Below, piece after piece: positions 1 to 8,668 of a DNA stretch of 64,000 bases; within the stretch, counting starts at the first letter, position 1; each line of letters opens with the position of its first letter. Origin of the DNA: Streptomyces microflavus (GTDB taxonomy: Bacteria; Actinomycetota; Actinomycetes; Streptomycetales; Streptomycetaceae). The position numbers and the translations under genes were made by a program. The stretch is from contig NZ_BMUG01000002.1 of assembly GCF_014650075.1 (NCBI RefSeq), positions 620,001-684,000 on the forward strand. Direction: 5' to 3'. The notes under the pieces are model-generated. The model saw only the letters and a program-made list of their open reading frames with translations, was not told the DNA's origin and made no database searches.

Positions 1-237
1 GCCCGGGCCTCCGTGATCGACGTGGTCGTCGACGCCACGGCGACCCTGCCGGACGGCCGGGCCGCCGTGCGCCTGTCGGTCGCGGACGACGGGGTGGGCA
101 TCCCGGAGGGCGGTCGCCGCAGCGGACTGCGCAATCTGGCCCGCCGGGCCGAGTCGTTGGGCGGGGCGAGCTGGTTCGGCCCGGGGATCGGGGAGGACGG
201 GGGCGGTACGACGGTGGTGTGGGAGGCCCCGTTGTGA
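1..237 (+). CDS. Sensor histidine kinase, C-terminal end (partial)
   Basis: The frame is open from the first base, so only the last 78 codons of a gene that begins outside the window are present. They form the end of an ATP-binding HATPase_c domain: a DDGVGIP G-box, then SGLRNLARRAESLGG, the layout typical of HisKA_3 (NarL/DevS-type) kinases, then the closing strand TTVVWEAPL. Such kinases bind ATP and phosphorylate a NarL-type response regulator. The sensor domains and any partner regulator lie outside the window, so the signal cannot be inferred. Confidence 0.85.
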   Translation, partial: ARASVIDVVVDATATLPDGRAAVRLSVADDGVGIPEGGRRSGLRNLARRAESLGGASWFGPGIGEDGGGTTVVWEAPL

Positions 238-276
238 GCCACCGGGCGGCCCGGTGAGCGTGGGGGGGGCGGGTGG

Positions 277-1122
277 TCAGCGGGCGGCGAGGATCCGCTC
301 GATGACCACGGCCACCCCGTCCTCCTCGTTGGTGAGGGTCTGCCCCGAGGCGGCGGCCAGCGCGGCGGGGTGGGCGTTGCCCATCGCGTACGAGGCACCG
401 GCCCAGGCGAGCATCTCGACGTCGTTGGGCATGTCGCCGAAGGCGACCACCTCGGCGGCGGAGATACCGCGCTGGGCGCAACAGGCGGAGAGCGTACTGG
501 CCTTGGAGACGCCGAGCCCGCTGACCTCCAGGAGCGCGGAGGGGCTGGAGCGGGTGATGGAGGCCCGCTCCCCGGCCGCCGTGCGGGCCAGGGCGAGGAA
601 GGCGTCGGGGGGCATCTCGGTGTGGTGGGCGAGGAGTTTGAGCACGGGGGCGCCCTCGCCCGGGGCGTCCTCGTGCAGCAGCTTCTCGGCGACGGCGACC
701 GTGGCGCCCGGGTCCAGGTGGAAGGGCGGGTAGGACGGTTCGTAGTTGATGCCGGTGGTCAGCTCGACGGCGAAGGAGGTGCCGGGGGCGGCTTCGCGCA
801 GGGTGTGCACGACGTGCAGGGCGGCCTCGCGCTCCAGCGCCCGTACGGTGAGCAGCTCGCGGTCCGCCCGCAGGTCGGTGACGACGGCCCCGTTGGCGCA
901 GATCGCCAGCCCGTGGCCCTGCACATGGTCGCTGACGACGCCCATCCAGCGGGCCGGCCTGCCGGTGACGAAGAAGACCTCGATCCCGGCCTCCTCGGCC
1001 GCGGCGAGCGCTGCGACGGTGCGTGCGGAGAGCGTCTTGTCGTCGCGCAGCAGGGTGCCGTCGAGGTCGGTCGCGATCAGCCGGGTCAGGGCAGGCAGAG
1101 GCGCATCGGTAGCTGGGGTCAC
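277..1122 (-). CDS. Cof-type HAD-IIB phosphatase
   Basis: A 281-aa HAD-superfamily hydrolase, subclass IIB (Cof type), expected to dephosphorylate sugar phosphates or related small molecules in the cytoplasm. Motif I is DLDGTLL near residue 20 with the nucleophile Asp, motif II is FVTGRP, and motif IV is GDMPNDVEM near the C-terminus. The start was set at the GTG at 1122. An in-frame GTG at 1140 is possible, but neither has a strong ribosome site. The frame stays open further upstream, but that stretch looks non-coding. A second Cof-type gene lies at 11444-12268. The substrate cannot be told from sequence. Confidence 0.88.
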   Translation of the reverse strand: MTPATDAPLPALTRLIATDLDGTLLRDDKTLSARTVAALAAAEEAGIEVFFVTGRPARWMGVVSDHVQGHGLAICANGAVVTDLRADRELLTVRALEREAALHVVHTLREAAPGTSFAVELTTGINYEPSYPPFHLDPGATVAVAEKLLHEDAPGEGAPVLKLLAHHTEMPPDAFLALARTAAGERASITRSSPSALLEVSGLGVSKASTLSACCAQRGISAAEVVAFGDMPNDVEMLAWAGASYAMGNAHPAALAAASGQTLTNEEDGVAVVIERILAAR

Positions 1123-1272
1123 GTCGTCATTCTCGCCCACCGGAGTGCACGTGCGTGCGGAGGGGCGCACATGTGAGTGGGCGCGCCCCTGATCTGCGGA
1201 ACATTCCTCAGGCATATGCCAAGCGGTCGTGGGGAGGTCGTTCCGCTCGGGGGCGGCCGTAGGCTCAGAGGC

Positions 1273-2175
1273 ATGACCTTGCGCCTGAGCACTGTGATCC
1301 TGCCCGTCCACCGCTGGCACGAAGGGGGCCGTGAGCGCTGGCAGCGCGCGGAGGAGCTGGGTTTCCACACCGCCTACACCTACGACCACCTGTCGTGGCG
1401 GAGCTTCCGCGAGCGGACGTGGTTCGGCGCGCTCCCCACGCTCACCGCCGCCGCGACGGCCACGCAGCGGCTGCGCCTCGGCACACTGGTCACCTCACCG
1501 AACTTCCGCCACCCCGTGACGCTGGCCAAGGAGCTGATCTCCCTGGACGACATCTCCGGCGGCAGGATCACCCTCGGCATCGGCGCCGGAGGCAGCGGGT
1601 TCGACGCCACTGCGCTGGGCCAGGAGGCCTGGACCCCGAGGGAGCGTGCCGACCGCTTCGGCGAGTTCCTCCCGCTCCTGGACCGCCTGCTCACCGAGGA
1701 CGCGGTGACGGAGCACGGAACGCACTACTCCGCCGTGGAGGCCCGCAACATCCCGGGCTGCGTGCAGCGCCCCCGGCTGCCCTTCGCGGTCGCCGCGACC
1801 GGCCCGCGCGGTCTGCGGCTCGCCGCCCGGCACGGGCAGGCGTGGGTGACCACCGGTGACCCGAAGCTGTACGAGGAGGGCACCCCGGAGCAGTCGGTCC
1901 AGGCCCTCCGCGAGCAGAGCAAGAAGCTCGCCGCCGCCTGCGAGGAGATCGGCCGGGACGCGTCCGAACTGGACCGGATCCTGCTCACCGGCTTCACCCC
2001 CGACCGCAACACCCCGCTGGAGTCGGTGGACGCCTTCGTCGACTTCGCGGGCCGCCATGCGGAGCTCGGCTTCACCGAGATCGCCATCCACGCCCCGATC
2101 CCGGACTCCGACTTCGACACGGACCCGGCCGTCTACGAGCGCATCGCGACCGAGGCGCTCGCCCAGCTGGCCTGA
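1273..2175 (+). CDS. LLM-class F420-dependent oxidoreductase
   Basis: A 300-aa luciferase-like monooxygenase-fold protein. Family features seen: the N-terminal beta strand followed by HRWHEGGRERWQRAEELGF, the TYDHLSW segment, LRLGTLVTSPNFRHP, and GGRITLGIGAGGSGFD, the strand-turn that usually holds F420 or FMN. In actinobacteria most such proteins use coenzyme F420, so a hydride-transfer role on an unknown substrate is likely; this is inferred from the family. The start was placed at the ATG at 1273, matching the usual N-terminus, although the frame is open further upstream. The gene stands alone and converges on kptA. Confidence 0.87.
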   Translation: MTLRLSTVILPVHRWHEGGRERWQRAEELGFHTAYTYDHLSWRSFRERTWFGALPTLTAAATATQRLRLGTLVTSPNFRHPVTLAKELISLDDISGGRITLGIGAGGSGFDATALGQEAWTPRERADRFGEFLPLLDRLLTEDAVTEHGTHYSAVEARNIPGCVQRPRLPFAVAATGPRGLRLAARHGQAWVTTGDPKLYEEGTPEQSVQALREQSKKLAAACEEIGRDASELDRILLTGFTPDRNTPLESVDAFVDFAGRHAELGFTEIAIHAPIPDSDFDTDPAVYERIATEALAQLA

Positions 2176-2188
2176 GGACCGGGGGAGT

Positions 2189-2731
2189 TCACCCGCGCAG
2201 GCGCAGAAATTCCGGAGGTACGGCGTCGGCGAGCCAGACCCCGTTGGCGCTGACCCGGAAGACATGGCCGGCGCGGTGCATGGCGCCCGCGTCCACGGTC
2301 AGCACCAGCGGGCGGCCGCGCCGGGCGCCGACCCGGGTGGCCGTCTCACGGTCGGGGGAGAGGTGGACGTGGTGGCGGGCCATGGGGCGCAGGCCCTCGG
2401 CCCGGATCGCGTCCATCGCCGGGGCGACCGTGCCGTGGTAGAGGTACGCCGGCGGCTGCGCGGGCGGCAGGTCCAGGTCGACGGTGACGGTGTGGCCCTG
2501 GTTGGCACGGATGCGGTCGCCGTCCACCGTGAAGCGGCGTTTGTCGTTGACGGCCACGACGTGGTCGAGCTCGGCCCGGGTGACGGGGAAGCCGTGGCGG
2601 GCCGCCGCGTCCAGCAGCGTCCCGACGGCGACCCAGCCGTTGTCGTCGAGGGTGAGGCCGATGCGCTCCGGCTGGTGCCGCAGATGGGCCGAGAGGTACT
2701 TGGACACCTTGACGGTGCGACGTTCGTCCAT
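2189..2731 (-). CDS. kptA: RNA 2'-phosphotransferase (Tpt1/KptA family)
   Basis: 180 aa, the normal length for KptA. The family transfers a 2'-phosphate from RNA to NAD+, giving ADP-ribose 1'',2''-cyclic phosphate and nicotinamide. Seen: SKYLSAHLRHQPERIGL at the N-terminus, the RNA-binding winged half, then YLYHGT, ARHHVHLS and the Arg/His residues of the ADP-ribosyl fold, ending with ANGVWLADAVPPEFL. In bacteria the physiological RNA substrate is unclear because the tRNA splicing that needs it in yeast is absent. It is a single gene; 13 bp separate it from the convergent oxidoreductase gene. Confidence 0.93.
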   Translation of the reverse strand: MDERRTVKVSKYLSAHLRHQPERIGLTLDDNGWVAVGTLLDAAARHGFPVTRAELDHVVAVNDKRRFTVDGDRIRANQGHTVTVDLDLPPAQPPAYLYHGTVAPAMDAIRAEGLRPMARHHVHLSPDRETATRVGARRGRPLVLTVDAGAMHRAGHVFRVSANGVWLADAVPPEFLRLRG

Positions 2732-2833
2732 CCCGCCAGAGTGCCTGTGGGCAGTTCACCGGTGCATCCGGATTTCTTACAGGATTCTTTTCCGTTTTCT
2801 CCGAACCGATGTTTGATCCACAGCTAACTCGGG

Positions 2834-2867
2834 TTATCCACAGGCTATTTGACGGTTCTGTGGACAA
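2834..2867. promoter_or_regulatory. Pair of DnaA-box words
   Basis: Two perfect 9-mers lie in the kptA/MerR intergenic gap: TTATCCACA at 2834-2842 and, on the other strand, TTGTCCACA (seen as TGTGGACAA) at 2859-2867. Both match the DnaA-box consensus used in Streptomyces. They face each other 16 bp apart, downstream of the MerR gene and upstream of kptA. DnaA binding is inferred only from the match. Confidence 0.5.
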
Positions 2868-2879
2868 GTGGCGTGCGAT

Positions 2880-3824
2880 TTAACCCATTTCGTCAAGTTT
2901 GTTGGCTCCTGGGCGAGATGAGGCGAGGGTATCCAAGGTCCTTGCCTGCAGCTCGCGTTCGGTGGCCGCCGCGATGAAGGCCGCCACCTGCTCCGCCCCA
3001 ACCAGATCCTGCACGGCCTGCGTTGTCCGGGCCGGCAACAGCACCGGACGGGTCTCGCTCCCCTCGATGGCGCTCTCGCGCGACCCGAGGTGGTGGTGCA
3101 GGTGCCGGGTGGCGAACGTCCGCATCGCACGGGCCAGTTCGGCGTCCACGGTCTGCTGGGCGAGCGGCCGCAGGCGGCGCACCATCGACGCCGCCTCGGC
3201 CGCGTCGGAGTCGGTGGGCGGGTGGTGACCGAGATAGCGGGCGAAGACGTGCTCGGTGGTGAACTCCAGGAAACGGGAGGCTATGTGCTCGACCTGGCCG
3301 CGAAGCTCCTTGAGATGACCGGAGATCGCGAGCAGCGGAACGCCCGCCGCGTGCAACTCGACGGCCACCGCCAGCTCCTGGGGGCTCGGTACGAGGAACT
3401 CGTCGGCCCGGCCGGGGACGCGCTCCAGCACCCCGAGCTCCACCGCCTCGGCGATCGCCTCGTCGTCCTGCGAACCGCCGAACCTCGCGTCGAGCTCCTC
3501 GCGGGTGATCCGGTCGGCCTTCTCGTCGGTCCAGGGGCCGTGCACCTCCGCGGCCAGGCCCAGGACCCCGCCCAGCCCCCGCCCCGCGTCCCACGCCTCC
3601 AGCAGCTCCTTGATGCTGGCCAGGGTGTAGCCGCGGTCCAACAGGTCCGCGATCCGGTGCAGCCGGGCCAGATGCGTCTCCCCGTACACATTGGCCCGTC
3701 CGCGCCGCTCGGGCGTCGGCAGCAGCCCGCGGTCCTGGTACGCCCTGATCGTGCGGACCGTCGCCCCGCTGGCGTGGGCCAGGTCCTCGATCCGGTACTC
3801 GGCACCCGCCCCCCGCCCGCTCAC
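2880..3824 (-). CDS. MerR-family transcriptional regulator
   Basis: A 314-aa protein. Its N-terminal winged helix has the MerR signature: YRIEDLAHASG, then TIRAYQDRGLLPTPERR, then YGETHLARLHRIADLLDRGYTL. The C-terminal 200 residues are helical and longer than in metal-sensing MerR proteins, so an organic effector is more likely than a metal. The GTG start at 3824 overlaps the stop of the hydrolase-SDR gene (GTGA), so the regulator is the last, translationally coupled gene of a three-gene operon and probably controls it. Upstream in-frame codons lie inside the SDR gene and were rejected. Confidence 0.88.
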   Translation of the reverse strand: MSGRGAGAEYRIEDLAHASGATVRTIRAYQDRGLLPTPERRGRANVYGETHLARLHRIADLLDRGYTLASIKELLEAWDAGRGLGGVLGLAAEVHGPWTDEKADRITREELDARFGGSQDDEAIAEAVELGVLERVPGRADEFLVPSPQELAVAVELHAAGVPLLAISGHLKELRGQVEHIASRFLEFTTEHVFARYLGHHPPTDSDAAEAASMVRRLRPLAQQTVDAELARAMRTFATRHLHHHLGSRESAIEGSETRPVLLPARTTQAVQDLVGAEQVAAFIAAATERELQARTLDTLASSRPGANKLDEMG

Positions 3825-5593
3825 AGCGGCGGCTTCAGCCGGGCGATCCCCCGCAGCACACCCGGGCTGACCCGGGAGAGCAGCCGGACACCACGCGCCT
3901 CCGGAGTCACCGGCACCACGGCCTGGTTGCGGACGACCGCCCGCAGGATCGCGTCGGCGACCTTCTCCGGCGGGTAGTTGCGCCGGCCGTAGAGCCGGGT
4001 GGTCCGCTTCCGCAGCCGCTGCTCCTCCGCCGCGTCGGTTCCGGCGAAGCGAGTGGTGGCGGTGATGTTGGTGTTGACGATGCCGGGGCATATGGCGCTG
4101 ACCCCGATCGACTTCTCCGCCAGCTCGGCCCGCAGGCATTCGCTCAGCATCAGCACGGCCGCCTTCGACGTGCTGTACGCGGGCAGTGCCCGGGAGGGCT
4201 GAAAGGCCGCGGCCGACGCGGTGTTGACGATATGGCCGCCCTGACCCCGGTCGGCCATCTGCTTGCCGAAGATCCGGCAGCCGTGGATGACGCCCCAGAG
4301 ATTGACGTCGAGGACCTTCTTCCACTCCTCGCTGGTGGTCTCCAGGAACGAGCCGGAGAGCCCGATCCCGGCGTTGTTCACCAGGACGTCGACGATGCCG
4401 TACTCGGCGGCGACCTTGTCGGCGAGCTTCTCCATCGCCGCCTCGTCACCGACGTCGACCGCCTCGCCCCAGGCCGCGGGAGCCCCGACCAGCCGGGCCA
4501 GCTCCGCCGTCCTGGCGGCCCCTTCCGCATCGCGGTCCACGGCCACCACCCGGGCGCCCGCCTCGGCGAACGCGAAGGCCGTGGCCCGCCCGATCCCGGA
4601 GGCCGCCCCGGTCACCAGGACCAGCTGACCGCCGAACCGCTCCGCGTACGGCCCCTTCGCCGTCTGCTGCTGGGCCGGCAACCCCTCCTGGCCGTCCGCC
4701 TCGTTGGCGGCGGCGAACTCACCGATCCACGCGGCCAGCTGGTCGGGCCGGGTGCGCGGCACCCAGTGCTTGGCCGGCAGCGACCGGCGCACCAGGCGGG
4801 GGACCCACTGCTCCAGGTCGTCGTAGAGCCGCTCGGAGAGGAAGGAGTCGCCGGTCGGCGTGATGAGCTGGACCGGCGCGTGGGCGTAGGCGTCGGCGCG
4901 CGGCCTGCCCAGCCGGGCGCGGACGTTGTCCCGGTAGAGCCAGGCCCCGTGCGCCGCGTCGTCGGGCAGGGAGGCGGTCGGGTAGTCGCCCGCGGGCACC
5001 TTCTCCAGCCGCTGGAGGATCCCGGGCCACCGCTTGCCGAGGGGCCCGCGCCAGGCCAGCTCCGGCAGCACCGGCGTATGGAGCATGTAGACATACCAGG
5101 ACTTGGCGCCCTGGCCGAGCAGCTGGCCGACCCGGCGGGGGGTGGGCCGGGCCATCCGCTGTTTGATCCAGTGCCCGAAGTGGTCCAGGGAGGGGCCCGA
5201 CATCGAGGTGAAGGAGGCGATCCTGCCCTCGGTCCGCCCGACCGTGACGAACTCCCAGGACTGCACGGACCCCCAGTCGTGCCCGACCACATGGACCGGC
5301 CGGTCCGGGCTGACGGCGTCGATCACCGCGAGGAAGTCGTCGGTCAGCTTCTCCAGGGTGAAGCCGCCGCGCAGCGGCCTGGGCGCTGTCGACCTGCCGT
5401 GGCCCCGGACGTCGTACAGCACGACGTGCCACTGCTCGGCGAGCCGCACGGCGACCTCGGACCAGACCTCCTTGCTGTCCGGGTATCCGTGCACCAGCAC
5501 CACCGTCGGCCGGTCCGCGTCGCCCAGTTCGGCGACGCAGAGCTCGACGCCACCCGTACGTACCCGGCGCTCGCGCGCTCCCTGCAGACTCAC
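3821..5593 (-). CDS. Alpha/beta hydrolase fused to short-chain dehydrogenase
   Basis: 590 aa with two enzymes in one chain. Residues ~10-290 form an alpha/beta hydrolase: VLVHGYPDSKEVW (oxyanion-hole HG), VVGHDWGS around residue 95 (nucleophile position occupied by Asp, as in epoxide hydrolases and dehalogenases) and a late His in AKHWVPR. Residues ~310-590 form a classical SDR: VTGAASGIGRA cofactor site, VLVNNAGIG, catalytic Ser in NTASAAA, YSTSK with Tyr and Lys. It may act sequentially on one lipophilic substrate. The GTG start at 5593 overlaps the stop of the M24 gene, and its own stop overlaps the MerR start. Similar fusions occur in actinobacteria; the substrate is unknown. Confidence 0.9.
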   Translation of the reverse strand: MSLQGARERRVRTGGVELCVAELGDADRPTVVLVHGYPDSKEVWSEVAVRLAEQWHVVLYDVRGHGRSTAPRPLRGGFTLEKLTDDFLAVIDAVSPDRPVHVVGHDWGSVQSWEFVTVGRTEGRIASFTSMSGPSLDHFGHWIKQRMARPTPRRVGQLLGQGAKSWYVYMLHTPVLPELAWRGPLGKRWPGILQRLEKVPAGDYPTASLPDDAAHGAWLYRDNVRARLGRPRADAYAHAPVQLITPTGDSFLSERLYDDLEQWVPRLVRRSLPAKHWVPRTRPDQLAAWIGEFAAANEADGQEGLPAQQQTAKGPYAERFGGQLVLVTGAASGIGRATAFAFAEAGARVVAVDRDAEGAARTAELARLVGAPAAWGEAVDVGDEAAMEKLADKVAAEYGIVDVLVNNAGIGLSGSFLETTSEEWKKVLDVNLWGVIHGCRIFGKQMADRGQGGHIVNTASAAAFQPSRALPAYSTSKAAVLMLSECLRAELAEKSIGVSAICPGIVNTNITATTRFAGTDAAEEQRLRKRTTRLYGRRNYPPEKVADAILRAVVRNQAVVPVTPEARGVRLLSRVSPGVLRGIARLKPPL

Positions 5594-6465
5594 GCCGCCA
5601 CCTTCTCCTCGGCCCAGCGCCGCACATGCGGCAGATCGTCGTCCAGCCAGAAGGCGCTCTGCTCGGGGTCCTTGGAGTCGGTGACGACCAGGATCTCCTC
5701 GAACTTCGCGCCCGTACCCCGGAATCCGAGGTGGGGTTCGACCGCCCACAGCCCTGGCTGCGGGGGATGGTCGGAGAAGCTGTACGGGCTCCACAGCGGC
5801 GACCAGCCGTCCCGGTGGCCGTGCACCGCGTCGCTCACCAGCCCCTTGAGGGACTGGGTCCCGAACCCGAACACCTGCGGGGACCAGCGCCGTTCGGCGA
5901 CTCGGTCCACCTTGTGGGCGATGACGCCGAAGGGGTAGGCCCGGTGCCTGTTCGCGTACCCCTGTGCGGTCATGAGGCGTTCGACGTCCTCGTAGATCTC
6001 GCGGAGCGAACGGCGCTCGCGCACCTCCCGCAGGATCAGCTCGCGGTGCGCCTCCAGGTCCGCCAGCAGCCTGTCGTGCAGCGGGTTGAGGCCGAGGCAG
6101 CCGGAATAGCCGATGTCGGCCGTATATCCCTTGTACACCGGGGCCATGTCGAGGATGAACGGCATGCCCGGCTCCAGCTTCCGGTTGGTGGGGAAGAACT
6201 GGAGCGGCACCTTGAACCCGGCGAACGCGGTGCGGTCCCCGAACCAGGCGAAGGGGAGGTGGAACCAGTCCCGCACACCGCGCTCCCGCAGCCACACCCG
6301 CTGCATCCGGGCCGCCTCGCGCTCGGTCACCCCCGACCTGAGCTGACCGGCGACGGCCTCGGCGCAGGCGTAGGCCAGGCGCTGCACCTCTCTGAACCCC
6401 CGCAGCTCCGGGGCGCTCAACCCCCGCCGCTCCGGCGCGCTTTCGTCCTGCACTGCCGAGACCAT
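5590..6465 (-). CDS. M24-family metallopeptidase-like protein
   Basis: A 291-aa pita-bread fold protein related to Xaa-Pro aminopeptidase and creatinase. All five metal ligands of the family can be placed: Asp pair in DMAPVYKGYTADIG (D-x10-D), His in GVIAHKVDR, Glu in LWAVEPHLGF and Glu in KFEEILVVT. A di-metal hydrolase is therefore expected. The ATG at 6465 was chosen because GGGAACGG lies just upstream. It is the first gene of a coupled operon with the hydrolase-SDR fusion and the MerR regulator, so it probably works in the same catabolic or detoxifying step rather than in general peptide turnover. Confidence 0.85.
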   Translation of the reverse strand: MVSAVQDESAPERRGLSAPELRGFREVQRLAYACAEAVAGQLRSGVTEREAARMQRVWLRERGVRDWFHLPFAWFGDRTAFAGFKVPLQFFPTNRKLEPGMPFILDMAPVYKGYTADIGYSGCLGLNPLHDRLLADLEAHRELILREVRERRSLREIYEDVERLMTAQGYANRHRAYPFGVIAHKVDRVAERRWSPQVFGFGTQSLKGLVSDAVHGHRDGWSPLWSPYSFSDHPPQPGLWAVEPHLGFRGTGAKFEEILVVTDSKDPEQSAFWLDDDLPHVRRWAEEKVAA

Positions 6466-6563
6466 GCCACCGTCCGTTCCCTGCCGTGTGCGGTACGTGC
6501 CCGTAACGTGACACTGATGAATGTGACAATGTCCAGCGGCTACGTCAAGGGGTGTGCGAGGCC

Positions 6564-6572
6564 TGTGGACAA
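6564..6572 (-). promoter_or_regulatory. DnaA-box word
   Basis: A perfect TTGTCCACA (read on the minus strand) in the gap between the divergent M24 operon and the ABC transporter operon. Just upstream of the M24 start (6509-6535) the gap also has two TGACA half-sites and the small palindrome GACAATGTC, a plausible site for the operon's MerR regulator. All are by motif only. Confidence 0.35.
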
Positions 6573-6732
6573 CTCCCGGCGCCGGCGAAACCGCCGCCAC
6601 CCAGGCCCGCACCCGGAGGCCGGAACTCCTCCTTCGCGGGGTCCCCCTACGGGGCCGTACGACTGGAGTCTGATGCCGATCCAGCCGTCAAGGCTGACGA
6701 TCCCTGTGGCCCGCGCCACTACCGTCGTACTC

Positions 6733-7770
6733 GTGACTGCCGTTATCGCTACCGAAGCCCTGAGCAAGCGGTTCCCCCGGGTGACCGCGCTCGACCGGCT
6801 CACGTTGGACATCGGACCAGGTGTGACCGGTCTGGTGGGTTCCAACGGAGCCGGCAAGTCCACACTGATCAAGATCCTTCTGGGTCTCTCCCCCGCCACC
6901 GAGGGCCGGGCCGCAGTGCTCGGGCTCGACGTGGCGACGAGCGGTGCCGCCATCCGGGAGCGGGTGGGGTACATGCCGGAACACGACTGCCTCCCGCCCG
7001 ATGTGTCGGCCACCGAGTTTGTCGTGCACATGGCTCGCATGTCGGGGCTGCCGCCGACCGCGGCCCGGGAGCGCACCGCCGACACCCTGCGCCACGTCGG
7101 CCTCTACGAGGAGCGCTACCGCCCCATCGGCGGCTACTCGACCGGTATGAAGCAGCGGGTGAAGCTGGCCCAGGCCCTGGTCCACGACCCCCAGCTGGTC
7201 CTCCTCGACGAGCCGACCAACGGCCTGGACCCGGTCGGCCGCGACGAGATGCTCGGCCTGATCCGCCGGATCCACACCGACTTCGGCATCTCCGTCCTGG
7301 TGACCTCGCACCTCCTGGGCGAGCTGGAACGCACCTGCGACCACGTCGTCGTCATCGACGGCGGAGCCCTCCTGCGCTCCAGCTCCACCAGCGACTTCAC
7401 CCAGATCACCACCACCCTCGCGGTCGAGGTGACCGACAGCGACACCCACCCCGACGGCACCGACGCCCTGCGCCGGATCCTCACGAAGGCCGGGGTCGCC
7501 CTGGTCGGCCACGACGGGCTCGACGCGGAGGGGCTGCCGGGCGCGGGCCACATCCTGCTGGTCGAGGCCACCGGCGAGGAGACCTACGACCTGGTCCGCG
7601 ACAGCGTCGCCGGGCTCGGCCTCGGCCTGGTCCGCATGGAGCAGCGCCGCCACCACATCGCCGAGGTCTTCCGTACCGAACAGGACGCGGCGCGCACCGC
7701 CGCCGTCCCGGCCCAGGCCGCCACCGCCGGGGCCGCACAGCAGAAGGGGAGCGGTCGCGATGAGCACTGA
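6733..7770 (+). CDS. ABC exporter ATP-binding protein 1
   Basis: 345 aa. The N-terminal 230 residues are a complete ABC ATPase: Walker A GSNGAGKST, Q-loop replaced by a YMPEHD segment as in many ABC-2 exporters, signature YSTGMKQRVKLA, Walker B LVLLDEP, switch His in TSHLLGE. The C-terminal 110 residues are a DUF4162-like tail. The GTG at 6733 gives the usual N-terminus VIATEALSKRF and has no ribosome site, fitting a leaderless message; an ATG at 6673 with GGAG upstream is the alternative. First gene of a four-gene operon; it overlaps the next gene by 11 bp. The transported substrate is unknown. Confidence 0.88.
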   Translation: MTAVIATEALSKRFPRVTALDRLTLDIGPGVTGLVGSNGAGKSTLIKILLGLSPATEGRAAVLGLDVATSGAAIRERVGYMPEHDCLPPDVSATEFVVHMARMSGLPPTAARERTADTLRHVGLYEERYRPIGGYSTGMKQRVKLAQALVHDPQLVLLDEPTNGLDPVGRDEMLGLIRRIHTDFGISVLVTSHLLGELERTCDHVVVIDGGALLRSSSTSDFTQITTTLAVEVTDSDTHPDGTDALRRILTKAGVALVGHDGLDAEGLPGAGHILLVEATGEETYDLVRDSVAGLGLGLVRMEQRRHHIAEVFRTEQDAARTAAVPAQAATAGAAQQKGSGRDEH

Positions 7771-8668
7771 GACCGGGACCGCGACCGGGCGCGACACCTC
7801 CCGGATCCACAACATCGGCTACCGCTCCTACGACGGCAAGCGGCTCGGCCGGGCCTACGCCCGCCGCTCCCTCTACTCGCAGACCCTGCGCGGCTCCTTC
7901 GGACTCGGCCGTTCCGCCAAGTCCAAGGTGCTGCCCATGCTGCTGTTCGGCGTGATGACCCTGGTGGCGGCGATCCTGGTGGCCGTCTCCATGGCCGCAC
8001 CGGACGCCTCCAAGCTGGTGGTCAAGTACACCTCGTACGCGATCTACCTCCAAGCGGTCATCGGCCTCTTCATCGCCGCACAGGCCCCGCAGGCGGTCTC
8101 CAGGGACCTCCGCTTCAAGAGCGTCCCCCTGTACTTCTCGCGGCCGATCGAACGCGCCGACTACGTCGTCGCCAAGCTCGCCGCCACGGCGTCCGCGCTC
8201 TTCATCCTCACCGGGGCGCCGCTGCTCGTCCTCTATGTGGGCTCTCTGCTCGCGAAGTTCGACTTCGTCGACCAGACCAAGTGGTTCGGCCAGGGGCTGG
8301 TTTCGGTGGCGCTGCTCTCCGTGCTGTTCGCCGGGCTCGGCCTGGTGATGGCCGCCCTGACGCCGCGCCGGGGCTTCGGTGTCGCCGCGGTGATCGCGGT
8401 GCTGACCATCTCCTACGGTGCCGTCTCCACGGTCCAGGCCATCGCCTGGGAGACCGGTTCGCCCGGCGCCGTGGAGTGGCTCGGCCTCTTCTCGCCGATC
8501 ACGCTGATCGACGGCGTACAGACCGCGTTCCTCGGCGCCACCTCCGCCTTCCCCGGAGGGGAAGGCCCGGGGGCCGGTACGGGCGTGGTCTACCTGTTCG
8601 TTGTTCTCGCGCTCGTCGCCGGCTCGTACGCCGTCCTGATGCGCCGCTACCGGAGGGTCGGGCTGTGA
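7760..8668 (+). CDS. ABC-2 type transporter permease 1
   Basis: 302 aa with about six hydrophobic membrane segments, beginning with a cytoplasmic N-terminal stretch (NIGYRSYDGKRLGRAYARR) typical of this actinobacterial permease family. Helices can be seen near LLFGVMTLVAAILVAVSMAA, IYLQAVIGLFIAA, ALFILTGAPLLVLYVGS, VALLSVLFAGLGLVMAAL and the C-terminal YLFVVLALVAGSYAVL. It should form the membrane half of an exporter with the ATPase encoded just upstream. The start lies inside the end of the upstream gene, and its stop overlaps the next start (GTGA). Confidence 0.88.
   Translation: MSTETGTATGRDTSRIHNIGYRSYDGKRLGRAYARRSLYSQTLRGSFGLGRSAKSKVLPMLLFGVMTLVAAILVAVSMAAPDASKLVVKYTSYAIYLQAVIGLFIAAQAPQAVSRDLRFKSVPLYFSRPIERADYVVAKLAATASALFILTGAPLLVLYVGSLLAKFDFVDQTKWFGQGLVSVALLSVLFAGLGLVMAALTPRRGFGVAAVIAVLTISYGAVSTVQAIAWETGSPGAVEWLGLFSPITLIDGVQTAFLGATSAFPGGEGPGAGTGVVYLFVVLALVAGSYAVLMRRYRRVGL

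Noticed and set aside
5593..6529. N-terminal extension of the hydrolase-SDR gene to 6529
   Set aside because: The extra sequence is an out-of-frame reading of the M24 gene; the GTGA overlap at 5590-5593 gives a normal start.
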